From: Bacillota bacterium
GTDB taxonomy: Bacteria; Bacillota; Clostridia; Christensenellales; Aristaeellaceae
NCBI GenBank assembly: GCA_023415715.1
Contig: JAEZJP010000297.1
Coordinates: forward strand, 1-15,284
Direction of reading: 5' to 3'
Length of the DNA: 15,284 nt
The position numbers and the translations under genes were made by a program. The notes under the pieces were generated by a model that was given only the letters and a program-made list of their open reading frames with translations, searched no databases and was not told the DNA's origin. Positions within the stretch are counted from its first letter, which is position 1. Each line of letters starts with the position of its first letter. Shown one piece after another: positions 5,722 to 13,317 of this stretch.

Positions 5722-8037
5722 ATGATTACTTCCATCAAAAAGCGGGACGGACGGACGATGCCCTTTGATATCGAAAAAATTGAACAGGCGATTCTAAAGG
5801 CATTTGCCGCCAGCGGCAGCGCCAAGGGAATAGATACGGCAAAGGCACTTTCGCAGCAAGTGGTGGAGGAAATCGAGGGCAGCGAGACCATTTCCGGCAT
5901 ACCTACGGTTGAAGAAGTGCAGGACGTCGTCGAGCATGTGCTGATTGAGAAAGGCTTCGTCCGCTCCGCCAAGGCCTATATCCTCTACCGGGCCGAGCGC
6001 AGCCGCGTGCGGGAAATGAATACCCGCCTGATGAAGATTTTCGAGGATATCGCCTATAAGGATGCAGTTGATTCGGATATAAAGCGGGAGAACGCCAATA
6101 TCAACGGCGATACCGCCATGGGTTCCATGCTCAAGTTTGGCTCCGAAGGCGCCAAGCAGTTTTATGACATGTATGTGCTCAACCCCAAGCACGCCCAGGC
6201 GCATAGGGAAGGCGATATCCATATCCACGACATGGATTTTTATACCCTGACCACCACCTGCTGCCAGATTGACCTTTTGACGCTGTTCCAAAACGGTTTC
6301 AGCACGGGCCACGGCGTATTGCGGGAGCCCAACGATATCTACAGCTATTCGGCGCTGGCCTGCATTGCCATACAGGCCAACCAAAACGACCAGCACGGCG
6401 GCCAAAGCGTGGTAAACTTCGATTACGGCATGGCCCCCGGTGTGAAGAAGACGTTTGTCAAGCGCTACCGGGACAATCTTTCCCGGTCTCTGGAATTGCT
6501 GTGCACCTTGGAAAACCCCGATCAGAAGGCCAGGGAATGGATCGAAGAGCTGAAGGAACAGGGCCTCACACCGCGTTTGGAGGAGGATACCTCATTCCGT
6601 GCCGCCATGAAAGAAAAGCTGGCCGCCGTAGCCGATGAAAAGGTGCAGGAGCAAATTCTTGACTTTGCACAGCACAAGGCGGAAAAGGAAACGGACAAGG
6701 CCACCTTCCAGGCCATGGAGGCGCTGATCCACAACCTGAACACCATGAACAGCCGGGCCGGTGCGCAGGTTCCCTTCTCCTCCATCAACTACGGTATGGA
6801 TACCTCCCCTGAGGGACGCATCGTGGTACGCAACCTGCTCTTGGCCACGGAAGCGGGACTGGGCCATGGGGAAACACCGATTTTCCCCATCCAGATATTC
6901 AGGGTCAAGGAGGGCGTATCCTACAATCCGGGCGATCCCAACTATGACCTGTACCGCCTGGCCATAAGAACCAGCGCAAAGAGGCTCTTCCCCAACTTTT
7001 CTTTCCTGGATGCGCCTTTCAATATCAAGTATTACAAGGAAGGCCATCCTGAAACGGAAATCGCCTATATGGGCTGCCGTACCCGTGTGGTCGGCAACGT
7101 GTACGATCCGGAGCGGGAAATATGCCCCCGGCGCGGCAACCTGTCTTTCACGTCCATTAACCTGCCCCGCATTGCCATCAAGGCAAACGGTGATATACAG
7201 TGGTTCTTTGAGGAATTGGAGCGGAAGGTGGCCCTGGTGGTAGATCAGCTGGACGAGCGGTTTGAGATCATCGCCCGCAAAAAGGTGCGCAATTTCCCCT
7301 TCTTGATGGGGGAAGGCGTATGGCTGGATTCCGAAAATCTGGACTGGAATGACGAGATTCGCGAAGTCTTAAAGCATGGCACGCTGTCCATGGGCTTTAT
7401 AGGTCTTGCCGAAACGCTGAAGGCATTGCGCGGCGCGCACCATGGCGAGAGTGAGGAAAGTCAGAACCTGGGTCTGGAGATCATCGGGGCTATGCGCAAT
7501 TATATGGACAAGTTGAGCCAGGAGCGCAAGCTGAACTATACACTTTTGGCCACCCCGGCCGAGGGGCTGTCCGGCCGGTTTGTACGCATGGACAAGGAGC
7601 GCTTTGGCGTGATCCCCGGCGTGACCGACAGGGATTATTATACCAACAGCTTCCATGTGCCGGTGTATTACCCCATCAGTGCTTTTGACAAGATCAGCAT
7701 CGAAGCGCCTTATCATGCGCTGACCAACGCGGGTCACATCAGCTATGTGGAAATGGACGGAGACCCCCTTGCGAACTTGGAGGCCTTTGAAAAGGTGGTC
7801 CGGTTCATGCATGACAAGGGCGTGGGCTACGGTTCCATCAACCATCCGGTGGACCGGGACCCCGTATGCGGCTATAACGGTATCATCGGCGACAGCTGCC
7901 CCCAGTGCGGCCGGGAGGAAAATGGACGCGCCTTTGAACGTATCCGCCGCATTACCGGCTATCTGGTGGGCACACTCGACCGCTTCAACAATGCCAAACG
8001 CAAAGAGGAGCACGACAGGATAAAGCATAATATATAA
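5722..8037 (+). CDS. nrdD: Anaerobic ribonucleoside-triphosphate reductase, class III
   Basis: This oxygen-sensitive glycyl-radical enzyme reduces NTPs to dNTPs, supplying DNA precursors under anaerobiosis. The 771-residue protein starts with an ATP-cone regulatory domain (about 3-95; ITSIKKRDGRTMPFDIEKIEQAI), followed by the ten-stranded barrel with family motifs TTTCCQIDL, NDIYSYSALACIAIQANQND, QHGGQSVVNFDYG and AYMGCRTRVVGNVYD, which carry the active-site cysteines. Near the C-terminus a zinc-site region (DPVCGYNGIIGDSCPQCG) precedes the glycyl-radical loop RRITGYL, with the radical glycine at residue 746. The enzyme needs activation by NrdG, encoded ten bases downstream. The start is ATG with AGGAGG nine bases before it. 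Tandem NrdR boxes cover its promoter. All key residues appear intact. Confidence 0.97.
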   Translation: MITSIKKRDGRTMPFDIEKIEQAILKAFAASGSAKGIDTAKALSQQVVEEIEGSETISGIPTVEEVQDVVEHVLIEKGFVRSAKAYILYRAERSRVREMNTRLMKIFEDIAYKDAVDSDIKRENANINGDTAMGSMLKFGSEGAKQFYDMYVLNPKHAQAHREGDIHIHDMDFYTLTTTCCQIDLLTLFQNGFSTGHGVLREPNDIYSYSALACIAIQANQNDQHGGQSVVNFDYGMAPGVKKTFVKRYRDNLSRSLELLCTLENPDQKAREWIEELKEQGLTPRLEEDTSFRAAMKEKLAAVADEKVQEQILDFAQHKAEKETDKATFQAMEALIHNLNTMNSRAGAQVPFSSINYGMDTSPEGRIVVRNLLLATEAGLGHGETPIFPIQIFRVKEGVSYNPGDPNYDLYRLAIRTSAKRLFPNFSFLDAPFNIKYYKEGHPETEIAYMGCRTRVVGNVYDPEREICPRRGNLSFTSINLPRIAIKANGDIQWFFEELERKVALVVDQLDERFEIIARKKVRNFPFLMGEGVWLDSENLDWNDEIREVLKHGTLSMGFIGLAETLKALRGAHHGESEESQNLGLEIIGAMRNYMDKLSQERKLNYTLLATPAEGLSGRFVRMDKERFGVIPGVTDRDYYTNSFHVPVYYPISAFDKISIEAPYHALTNAGHISYVEMDGDPLANLEAFEKVVRFMHDKGVGYGSINHPVDRDPVCGYNGIIGDSCPQCGREENGRAFERIRRITGYLVGTLDRFNNAKRKEEHDRIKHNI

Positions 8038-8047
8038 GGATGATTCT

Positions 8048-8554
8048 ATGCACATTGCAGGGCTTGTGAACGATTCCATTGTGGACGGGCCGGGCATCCG
8101 GTTCTCCGTGTTTGCCCAGGGCTGCCCTCACAAATGCCCTGGCTGCCACAACCCGGCAAGCCATGATCCTATGGGCGGCAGTGAGATGGCGGTGGAGGAT
8201 ATTATTGCCAGGCTTTCGAAGAATCCGCTGCTGGACGGGGTAACACTTACAGGTGGCGAGCCTTTTTTTCAGGCGGAGGACTGTTATAGGATTGCGAATG
8301 CAGCCCATGAAAAAGATTTGAACGTGTGGACGTATACGGGCTATACATATGAGCAACTGACTGCCGGGCAGGATCATCATCCCGGCTGGAAAGAATTGCT
8401 TGAGGAAACGGATGTGCTGGTGGACGGGCGGTTCCTGCTGGAACAAAGATCACTGGAATTAAAGTTCCGCGGCAGCCGCAACCAGCGCCTTATTGATATG
8501 AAAAAGACGCTGGCAGCGGGCGAAATTGTATTGTGGCAGGAGCCGAGGTGGTGA
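8048..8554 (+). CDS. nrdG: Anaerobic ribonucleotide reductase activating protein (radical SAM)
   Basis: NrdG uses a 4Fe-4S cluster and S-adenosylmethionine to place the glycyl radical on NrdD. The 168-residue length is normal. The cluster motif is C26-x3-C30-x2-C33 (CPHKCPGC), preceded by the family N-terminus GLVNDSIVDGPGIRFSVF, and the SAM-binding GGEP motif follows in TLTGGEPFFQ. The start codon is ATG, with AAGGA overlapping the nrdD stop codon and seven bases upstream, so the two genes are translated from one transcript. A palindrome and a strong terminator follow the stop. Confidence 0.96.
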   Translation: MHIAGLVNDSIVDGPGIRFSVFAQGCPHKCPGCHNPASHDPMGGSEMAVEDIIARLSKNPLLDGVTLTGGEPFFQAEDCYRIANAAHEKDLNVWTYTGYTYEQLTAGQDHHPGWKELLEETDVLVDGRFLLEQRSLELKFRGSRNQRLIDMKKTLAAGEIVLWQEPRW

Positions 8555-8568
8555 ACGTATATATACGT

Positions 8569-8600
8569 AAAAGGCGGAGCGCTGTTGGCTCCGCCTTTTC
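8569..8600. terminator. Bidirectional terminator shared by nrdG and the LysE-type gene
   Basis: AAAAGGCGGAGC (8569-8580) and GCTCCGCCTTTT (8588-8599) form a perfect 12-bp stem around a 7-base loop. A-rich and T-rich ends on both strands let it stop transcripts from nrdG (+) and from the convergent LysE-type gene (-). It directly follows a 14-base perfect palindrome, ACGTATATATACGT (8555-8568). Confidence 0.88.
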
Positions 8601-8620
8601 TATTGAAGAATGATAAGCAT

Positions 8621-9253
8621 TTATACTAGTGCACCGATGGCGTTAACGAAAAACCTTGCCCCAAAGAAGATCAGCAATCCGCCCAGAAGTATGATCGCGA
8701 TGCGGTAAGGCTTTTCCTTGATGAATTTGCGGGTATTGCCAACCACCACGGAAATGAAGCCATACCATAGGAAATCGGCGAAAATGTGGCCGATGAAGTA
8801 TACGGCGACGCCAAGATAGGCGAAATTCCTGTAAGCTTCCAGCAGAAAGCCCAGGCCGATCACCGCCCACCACAGAAGGAAGTACGGATTGGCTGCGCTG
8901 ATTACCACTCCGGAAAGGAGCATGCTTTTTGCGCTGTCCTTGCCTGTATCCATTTGGACGGCGATCTTTTTTCTTGCCGCCTTAAGGATCATGTCAACGC
9001 CCATATAGCATAAGAGAAGCCCGCCCAGGATGCCGATCACGATCTGCGCGATATCGGATTTGAGCAGTATATCCAGGCCCAGAAAAATGCATATGATGAG
9101 CGCCAGTTCCAATAGGGCGTGCCCCAGAATGATGATGAACCCCGATTTGGGCCCCGATGCCAGGGATTGCCGGATGGTGTAGGTAAGCAGCGAGCCCGGC
9201 ATCATAGCACCGGAAAACCCTACCGTAAGGGCGGAAAGGAACAGCGGAATCAT
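8621..9253 (-). CDS. LysE/RhtB-family amino-acid exporter
   Basis: A 210-residue membrane protein with about six hydrophobic segments. Its N-terminus MIPLFLSALTVGFSGAMMPG carries the proline-glycine motif of the LysE/RhtB translocators, followed by LLTYTIRQSLASGPKSGF and GHALLELALI, also typical. Members export amino acids or related small metabolites by proton exchange; the substrate here cannot be told. The ATG at 9253 has GGAAGGA seven bases upstream on the minus strand. A good promoter lies further upstream, and the gene diverges from the DMT exporter, so two amino-acid-type exporters face apart from one short control region. Confidence 0.88.
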   Translation of the reverse strand: MIPLFLSALTVGFSGAMMPGSLLTYTIRQSLASGPKSGFIIILGHALLELALIICIFLGLDILLKSDIAQIVIGILGGLLLCYMGVDMILKAARKKIAVQMDTGKDSAKSMLLSGVVISAANPYFLLWWAVIGLGFLLEAYRNFAYLGVAVYFIGHIFADFLWYGFISVVVGNTRKFIKEKPYRIAIILLGGLLIFFGARFFVNAIGALV

Positions 9254-9306
9254 ATAATCTTCCTTCCTGCAAATCTACAAATGATTCTGCTCTATAAATT
9301 TTTCCT

Positions 9307-9335
9307 ATCATAGCATGCAGGCTTTATAAAGTCAA
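9307..9335 (-). promoter_or_regulatory. Sigma-A promoter of the LysE-type gene
   Basis: The minus strand reads TTGACT (9330-9335), 17 bases, then TATGAT (9307-9312). The ten-base palindrome CTTTATAAAG (9322-9331) overlaps the -35 box and spacer and could be an operator. Confidence 0.8.
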
Positions 9336-9353
9336 ACAGAATCCCGTTTGCCC

Positions 9354-9381
9354 TTGACAAAGACAGAGAAAATTCTAAAAT
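9354..9381 (+). promoter_or_regulatory. Sigma-A promoter of the DMT exporter / M81 peptidase unit
   Basis: TTGACA (9354-9359), a 16-base spacer and TAAAAT (9376-9381). The -35 boxes of this promoter and the divergent LysE promoter are only 18 bases apart, so one regulator could act on both. Confidence 0.7.
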
Positions 9382-9431
9382 GGAAAAATGAAGGATACAG
9401 CATAAACGCATGCAGGAAAGAGGGCAAGCGT

Positions 9432-10340
9432 ATGGGGGATAAACAAAAGGGGAAACGGGCCACGCTGTTGGGTTTTGCCGCCATACTGCTCTGGGGCATG
9501 CTGGCACTGCTGACTTCCTTAAGCGGGGATATCCCTCCGTTTCAGCTGACAGCCATGACGTTTTTCATAGCGTTCCTTGTGGGTGCGGCATCATTTTTGA
9601 AAAACGGAAGTGATTTTTCCATCTTTAAGCAGCCGCCGGCGGTTTGGATAAACGGCATCTTCGGCTTGTTCGGGTACCATGCCATCTACTTTATGGCCAT
9701 GAAGAACGCGCCTTCCATTGAGGCCAGCCTGATAGCCTATCTGTGGCCCATATTGATCGTGCTGTTTTCTTCCTTTCTGCCGGGGGAAAGGCTGCGCTGG
9801 TTCCATGTGGGCGGTGTTGTGTTGGGCTTTGCGGGCGTTGCCGTTCTGCTTATGAGGGGCGGCTTTGCGGTAAAGCAGGAATATATGGTTGGCTATGTAC
9901 TTGCCCTTTTGTGCGCCGTTATCTGGTCGGTGTATTCTGTGGTTTCCAAAAAGCTGAGCGGAGCGCCGACCATGCTCATCGGGGCGTTTTGCGGGATTAC
10001 TTCGCTTCTGTCGTTTGTCTGCCACCTGCTGTTCGAAAAGACCGTGACGGTAACAGGCGTTCAATGGATACCCGTGCTGCTGCTTGGCCTTGGCCCTGTG
10101 GGGCTGGCCTTTATCGCCTGGGACCATGGCATGAAAAAGGGAAATATCAAGCTGCTGGGCACGCTTTCGTATGTAGCGCCGCTTTTATCCAGTATCCTGC
10201 TGGTGTTGTTCAGCCGGGCGAAATTCAGCCTTGGCCTGCTGCTGGCCTGTGGCTTGATCATGGCTGGTTCTTTAGTGACAGCCATCGATAGCCTAAGAGG
10301 AATGTTTAAGAATAAATATGAAATGAGGGATATGTTTTGA
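9432..10340 (+). CDS. DMT-superfamily (EamA) exporter, YddG-like
   Basis: A 302-residue membrane protein with two EamA repeats and about ten hydrophobic segments. The first begins KRATLLGFAAILLWGMLALL; diagnostic stretches are SLIAYLWPILIVLF and LAFIAWDHGMKKGNIKLLGTLSYVAPLLSS, which correspond to NYLWP and AWNVGILHGN of the aromatic amino-acid exporter YddG. Export of aromatic or other amino acids is therefore likely but not proven. The frame is open from 9348, but the ATG at 9432 is preferred: it follows AAAGAGGG by seven bases, begins the first membrane region properly, and lies about 45 bases after the predicted transcript start. Its TGA overlaps the TTG start of the peptidase gene, indicating translational coupling. 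Confidence 0.88.
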   Translation: MGDKQKGKRATLLGFAAILLWGMLALLTSLSGDIPPFQLTAMTFFIAFLVGAASFLKNGSDFSIFKQPPAVWINGIFGLFGYHAIYFMAMKNAPSIEASLIAYLWPILIVLFSSFLPGERLRWFHVGGVVLGFAGVAVLLMRGGFAVKQEYMVGYVLALLCAVIWSVYSVVSKKLSGAPTMLIGAFCGITSLLSFVCHLLFEKTVTVTGVQWIPVLLLGLGPVGLAFIAWDHGMKKGNIKLLGTLSYVAPLLSSILLVLFSRAKFSLGLLLACGLIMAGSLVTAIDSLRGMFKNKYEMRDMF

Positions 10341-11764
10341 AAGTTGCTGTAGCTTCCATGATGCAGGAGACCAATACCTTTTCCCATCTCAGAACAGAAT
10401 ATGAAGACTTCAGGACCGCAAAGGGAGAGGAAGTCTATGGTGTTGACAGATGGAAACGCCATTCGGTGATGGGAATTATTGAAACGTTGAAAGATGGCGG
10501 AATTCAGGTCGTACCAACTTTTGCTGCCATTGCCCTGCCCGGCGGGCTTATAAAAAAAGAAGTATTTGAAAAAATCGTATCCATGATCGTTGGCGGTATC
10601 AAGGAAGCTGCACCGCTTAACGGCGTATGCCTTGCCCTGCACGGCTCCATGGCGGCGGAAGGATATGACGACCCCGAGGGGACGCTGCTTACCCAAATCC
10701 GAAGGGAAATAGGGTGGGAGATACCTGTCACATGTTCTTTGGATATGCATACGACAATGACCGATACAATGGTCTCATGTGCCAATGGTTATTCCGCTTA
10801 CCGTACAGCTCCCCATGTGGATCAATTTGAAACAGGGGCAAGGGCGGCAAAAATACTGCTGGCCGCCATGAAAAGCGGAAAAAAGGTTATAACCCAAATG
10901 GTGAAACTCCCTGTTTTGATCGCTGGCGAACAAACCGAATCGGACGTGCCCCCCATGAAGACACTGATTGATAGCCTGCAGGAATACATGCGTTTGCCTT
11001 TTGTGCTTGACGCTTCCTATGTACTGGGATACCCCTGGGCCGATTCACCCCATGCCGGCGTGGCTGCGCTTGTCGTAGGTTTTGATGAGGATTCCAAAAA
11101 GCTTGCCGAATGCGCTGGCAGGCTTGCGGATGATTTTGAAAAGGCAAAAAATGTATTTACCTTTACTACCGAAGCGCATCCCCTGGATAAAGCGGTTGAG
11201 ATCGCTCTTAAATCTGCAAAACACCCGGTAGTAATCTCCGATTCCGGCGATAATCCTACCGCGGGTGCCGCACAGGATCTTGCCATTGTCGCCAAGGAAT
11301 TGATCGACCGGAAAGCGGATAACTCTATTGTCGTAGCGATCGCTGACAGCGCCGCCTGGGAAGCGTGCAAAAACGCGGGTGCAGGAAGCAAGATTAAGCT
11401 GCATATCGGGCGTTTGAACCCTTACGTTGTAACACCAACCTCCCCCCTTGATATAGAGGCGGAAATCCTTTTAGTGAAGCATGCCGGAAGCTGCGATTAT
11501 GCCGTTGTGAAACATGAAGGCGTGACCATCGTACTGAGCCGGGCGCGCGTTTCGGTAGCCGAACCGCATGACATGCGGGAGCTTGGCATCAAGCTGGAAG
11601 AGCACAATATCATTTCAGTAAAATGCGGCTACCTTGACCCTACATACAAGGCTTTTGCAGCCAGGAGCATTCTGGCCTTGACGCCCGGTTATACCTGCGA
11701 ACTGCTTGACACCCTTCCATACAAAAAAGTACCCCGACCCATCTTCCCTCTGGACAGGGCATAA
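10337..11764 (+). CDS. M81-family metallopeptidase (microcystinase C, MlrC-like)
   Basis: A 475-residue protein with the two-domain layout of the MlrC/DUF1485 family. The N-terminus MKVAVASMMQETNTFS is the family hallmark. Conserved metal or active-site stretches are HGSM (102-105), LDMH (135-138) and APHVD (158-162) in the first domain and DSGDNPTAGA near residue 300, at the junction with the MlrC C-terminal domain. The founding member cleaves linearised microcystin peptides, but most relatives have unknown substrates. The start is TTG at 10337, with GAGGGA six bases upstream; it overlaps the exporter stop by four bases (TTGA), and only this start gives the conserved N-terminus. Base composition seems somewhat more AT-rich than in the flanking housekeeping genes. 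Pairing with an exporter suggests peptide breakdown linked to export of products. Confidence 0.9.
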   Translation: MKVAVASMMQETNTFSHLRTEYEDFRTAKGEEVYGVDRWKRHSVMGIIETLKDGGIQVVPTFAAIALPGGLIKKEVFEKIVSMIVGGIKEAAPLNGVCLALHGSMAAEGYDDPEGTLLTQIRREIGWEIPVTCSLDMHTTMTDTMVSCANGYSAYRTAPHVDQFETGARAAKILLAAMKSGKKVITQMVKLPVLIAGEQTESDVPPMKTLIDSLQEYMRLPFVLDASYVLGYPWADSPHAGVAALVVGFDEDSKKLAECAGRLADDFEKAKNVFTFTTEAHPLDKAVEIALKSAKHPVVISDSGDNPTAGAAQDLAIVAKELIDRKADNSIVVAIADSAAWEACKNAGAGSKIKLHIGRLNPYVVTPTSPLDIEAEILLVKHAGSCDYAVVKHEGVTIVLSRARVSVAEPHDMRELGIKLEEHNIISVKCGYLDPTYKAFAARSILALTPGYTCELLDTLPYKKVPRPIFPLDRA

Positions 11765-11765
11765 C

Positions 11766-11810
11766 GCAGCAGTATCATGCTGCCTTATGCCATCCCCAGC
11801 GGGATTTCTT
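11766..11810 (+). terminator. Two weak hairpins after the M81 peptidase gene
   Basis: GCAGCA-GTATCA-TGCTGC (11766-11783) has no T tract. ATCCC-CAGC-GGGAT (11792-11805) is followed by TTCTT and could be a weak terminator, but it runs into the -35 box of the next promoter. Termination here is probably incomplete. Confidence 0.4.
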
Positions 11811-11837
11811 GACAAAACAGCATCTCCCGGATATGAT
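11809..11837 (+). promoter_or_regulatory. Sigma-A promoter of the glycyl-tRNA synthetase gene
   Basis: TTGACA (11809-11814), 17 bases, then TATGAT (11832-11837). The transcript would have only about 30 untranslated bases, so there is no room for a T-box leader, a common control element of aminoacyl-tRNA synthetase genes in Firmicutes. Confidence 0.88.
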
Positions 11838-11872
11838 TGTACGGTAAAACCGGAATAGCGGAGGGGATCATT

Positions 11873-13261
11873 ATGGCTGCGCTGACCATGGATAAGCTGG
11901 TAGCCCTGTGCAAAGGCAGGGGCTTTATTTTTGCAGGGTCTGAAATTTATGGCGGTTTGGCAAACGCGTGGGACTACGGTCCTTTGGGCGTGGAATACAA
12001 GAACAATGTGAAGCGGGCCTGGTGGCAGAAGTTTGTGCAGGAAAGCAAGACCAACGTAGGTCTGGACTCCGCTATTTTAATGAACCGCAACGTCTGGGTG
12101 GCATCGGGCCACGTGGGTAACTTCAACGATCCCTTGATGGACTGCAAAGCCTGCAAGGCGCGCTTCAGGGCCGACAAGCTGATTGAGGATTTTGCCGCAT
12201 CAAAGGACGAGGAACTGCAGGCGGACGGCTGGAACAACGACAAGCTGGAAGCTTATATTGAGGAGAACAAGATTCCCTGCCCCACCTGCGGCAAGCATGA
12301 TTTTACGGGTATCCGCAAGTTCAATATGATGTTCAAAACCTTTCAGGGCGTGACGGAGGATTCCGCCAATGAAATTTATCTGCGCCCGGAAACGGCCCAG
12401 GGCATTTTCGTCAACTTCAAGAACGTGGTGCGCACCACAAGGCGCAAGCTGCCCATGGGTGTTGCGCAGATCGGCAAATCCTTCCGCAATGAGATCACGC
12501 CGGGCAACTTCACCTTCCGCACCAGGGAATTTGAACAGATGGAGATGGAATTCTTCTGCAAGCCGGGTGAGGATCTGGAATGGTTTCAGTATTGGCGCGG
12601 TTTTTGCCGGGATTGGCTGCTCTCCCTTGGCATGAAGCAGGAGAATTTGCGCCTGCGTGACCATAAGCCGGAGGAACTGAGCCACTATTCCAAGGCCACT
12701 ACCGACTTTGAATTCCTTTTCCCCTTTGGCTGGGGCGAATTGTGGGGCATCGCTGACCGTACGGACTTTGATCTGAAAGCCCATCAAACCACAAGCGGTG
12801 AGGGCATGGAGTATATCGACCCCGTCACCAATGAGCGGTACATTCCCTATGTAGTGGAGCCCGCTCTGGGGGCCGATCGGGCAGCGCTGGCATTTTTATG
12901 CAACGCCTATGAGGAACAGGAGCTAGAGGGCGGCGATATGCGGGTGGTTTTGCACCTGCATCCCTTCCTGGCACCTTATAAGGCTGCTGTGCTGCCTTTG
13001 CAAAAGAACAAGCTGGGCGCCCTGTCAACGGAGATTTACCAGGAACTGAGCAAGTATTTCATGGTGGATTACGATGAGACCGGCTCCATTGGCAAGCGCT
13101 ACCGCCGCCAGGATGAAACCGGCACCCCCATGTGCATCACCGTTGACTTTGACACACTGGAGAACAACACCGTGACCGTCCGCGACCGTGACACCATGAC
13201 CCAGGACCGGGTTGCAATCGCCGATTTGAAGGCGTATATCGAGAAGCGGTTGATATTCTGA
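11873..13261 (+). CDS. glyQS: Glycyl-tRNA synthetase, alpha2 (eukaryote/archaeon-like) type
   Basis: This enzyme charges tRNA-Gly with glycine. The 462-residue protein is the single-chain homodimeric class II form, not the two-subunit GlyQ/GlyS form. Visible features are the N-terminal catalytic start (FIFAGSEIYGGLANAWDYGPLG), two Cys pairs, CKAC and CPTC, in the zinc-like insertion (about residues 91-145), class II motif 2 (SFRNEITPGNFTFRTREFEQMEME), motif 3 (GADRAALAFL) and the C-terminal anticodon-binding domain starting near MRVVLHLHPFLAPYKAAVLPL. An upstream extension to 11837 is open, but it overlaps the -10 box; the ATG at 11873 has GGAGGGG six bases before it and is the true start. 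It is a monocistronic unit with its own promoter and terminator. Confidence 0.96.
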   Translation: MAALTMDKLVALCKGRGFIFAGSEIYGGLANAWDYGPLGVEYKNNVKRAWWQKFVQESKTNVGLDSAILMNRNVWVASGHVGNFNDPLMDCKACKARFRADKLIEDFAASKDEELQADGWNNDKLEAYIEENKIPCPTCGKHDFTGIRKFNMMFKTFQGVTEDSANEIYLRPETAQGIFVNFKNVVRTTRRKLPMGVAQIGKSFRNEITPGNFTFRTREFEQMEMEFFCKPGEDLEWFQYWRGFCRDWLLSLGMKQENLRLRDHKPEELSHYSKATTDFEFLFPFGWGELWGIADRTDFDLKAHQTTSGEGMEYIDPVTNERYIPYVVEPALGADRAALAFLCNAYEEQELEGGDMRVVLHLHPFLAPYKAAVLPLQKNKLGALSTEIYQELSKYFMVDYDETGSIGKRYRRQDETGTPMCITVDFDTLENNTVTVRDRDTMTQDRVAIADLKAYIEKRLIF

Positions 13262-13271
13262 AAAAAGAAGG

Positions 13272-13307
13272 ACCGGTTTGTGGACCATTGCCGCACACCG
13301 GTTTTTT
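13272..13307 (+). terminator. Intrinsic terminator after the glycyl-tRNA synthetase gene
   Basis: ACCGGTTTGTGG (13272-13283) pairs with CCGCACACCGGT (13291-13302) with one mismatch and one G-T pair around a 7-base loop, followed by six T residues. It lies ten bases before the end of the convergent asparaginase gene. Confidence 0.85.
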
Positions 13308-13317
13308 ATATCCATCG

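Noticed and set aside
5537..5725. Small ORF in the nrdDG leader ending ATGA over the nrdD start codon
   Set aside because: Its ATG lies at the predicted transcript start with no Shine-Dalgarno site, and the product has no recognisable character; the overlap with nrdD is likely chance.
9348..9431. Upstream extension of the DMT exporter to 9348
   Set aside because: The extension begins upstream of the -35 box and is hydrophilic; the ATG at 9432 has a good ribosome-binding site and fits the family N-terminus.
11837..11872. Upstream extension of the glycyl-tRNA synthetase to 11837
   Set aside because: The extension overlaps the -10 box, so it cannot be in the transcript from this promoter; the ATG at 11873 follows GGAGGGG.
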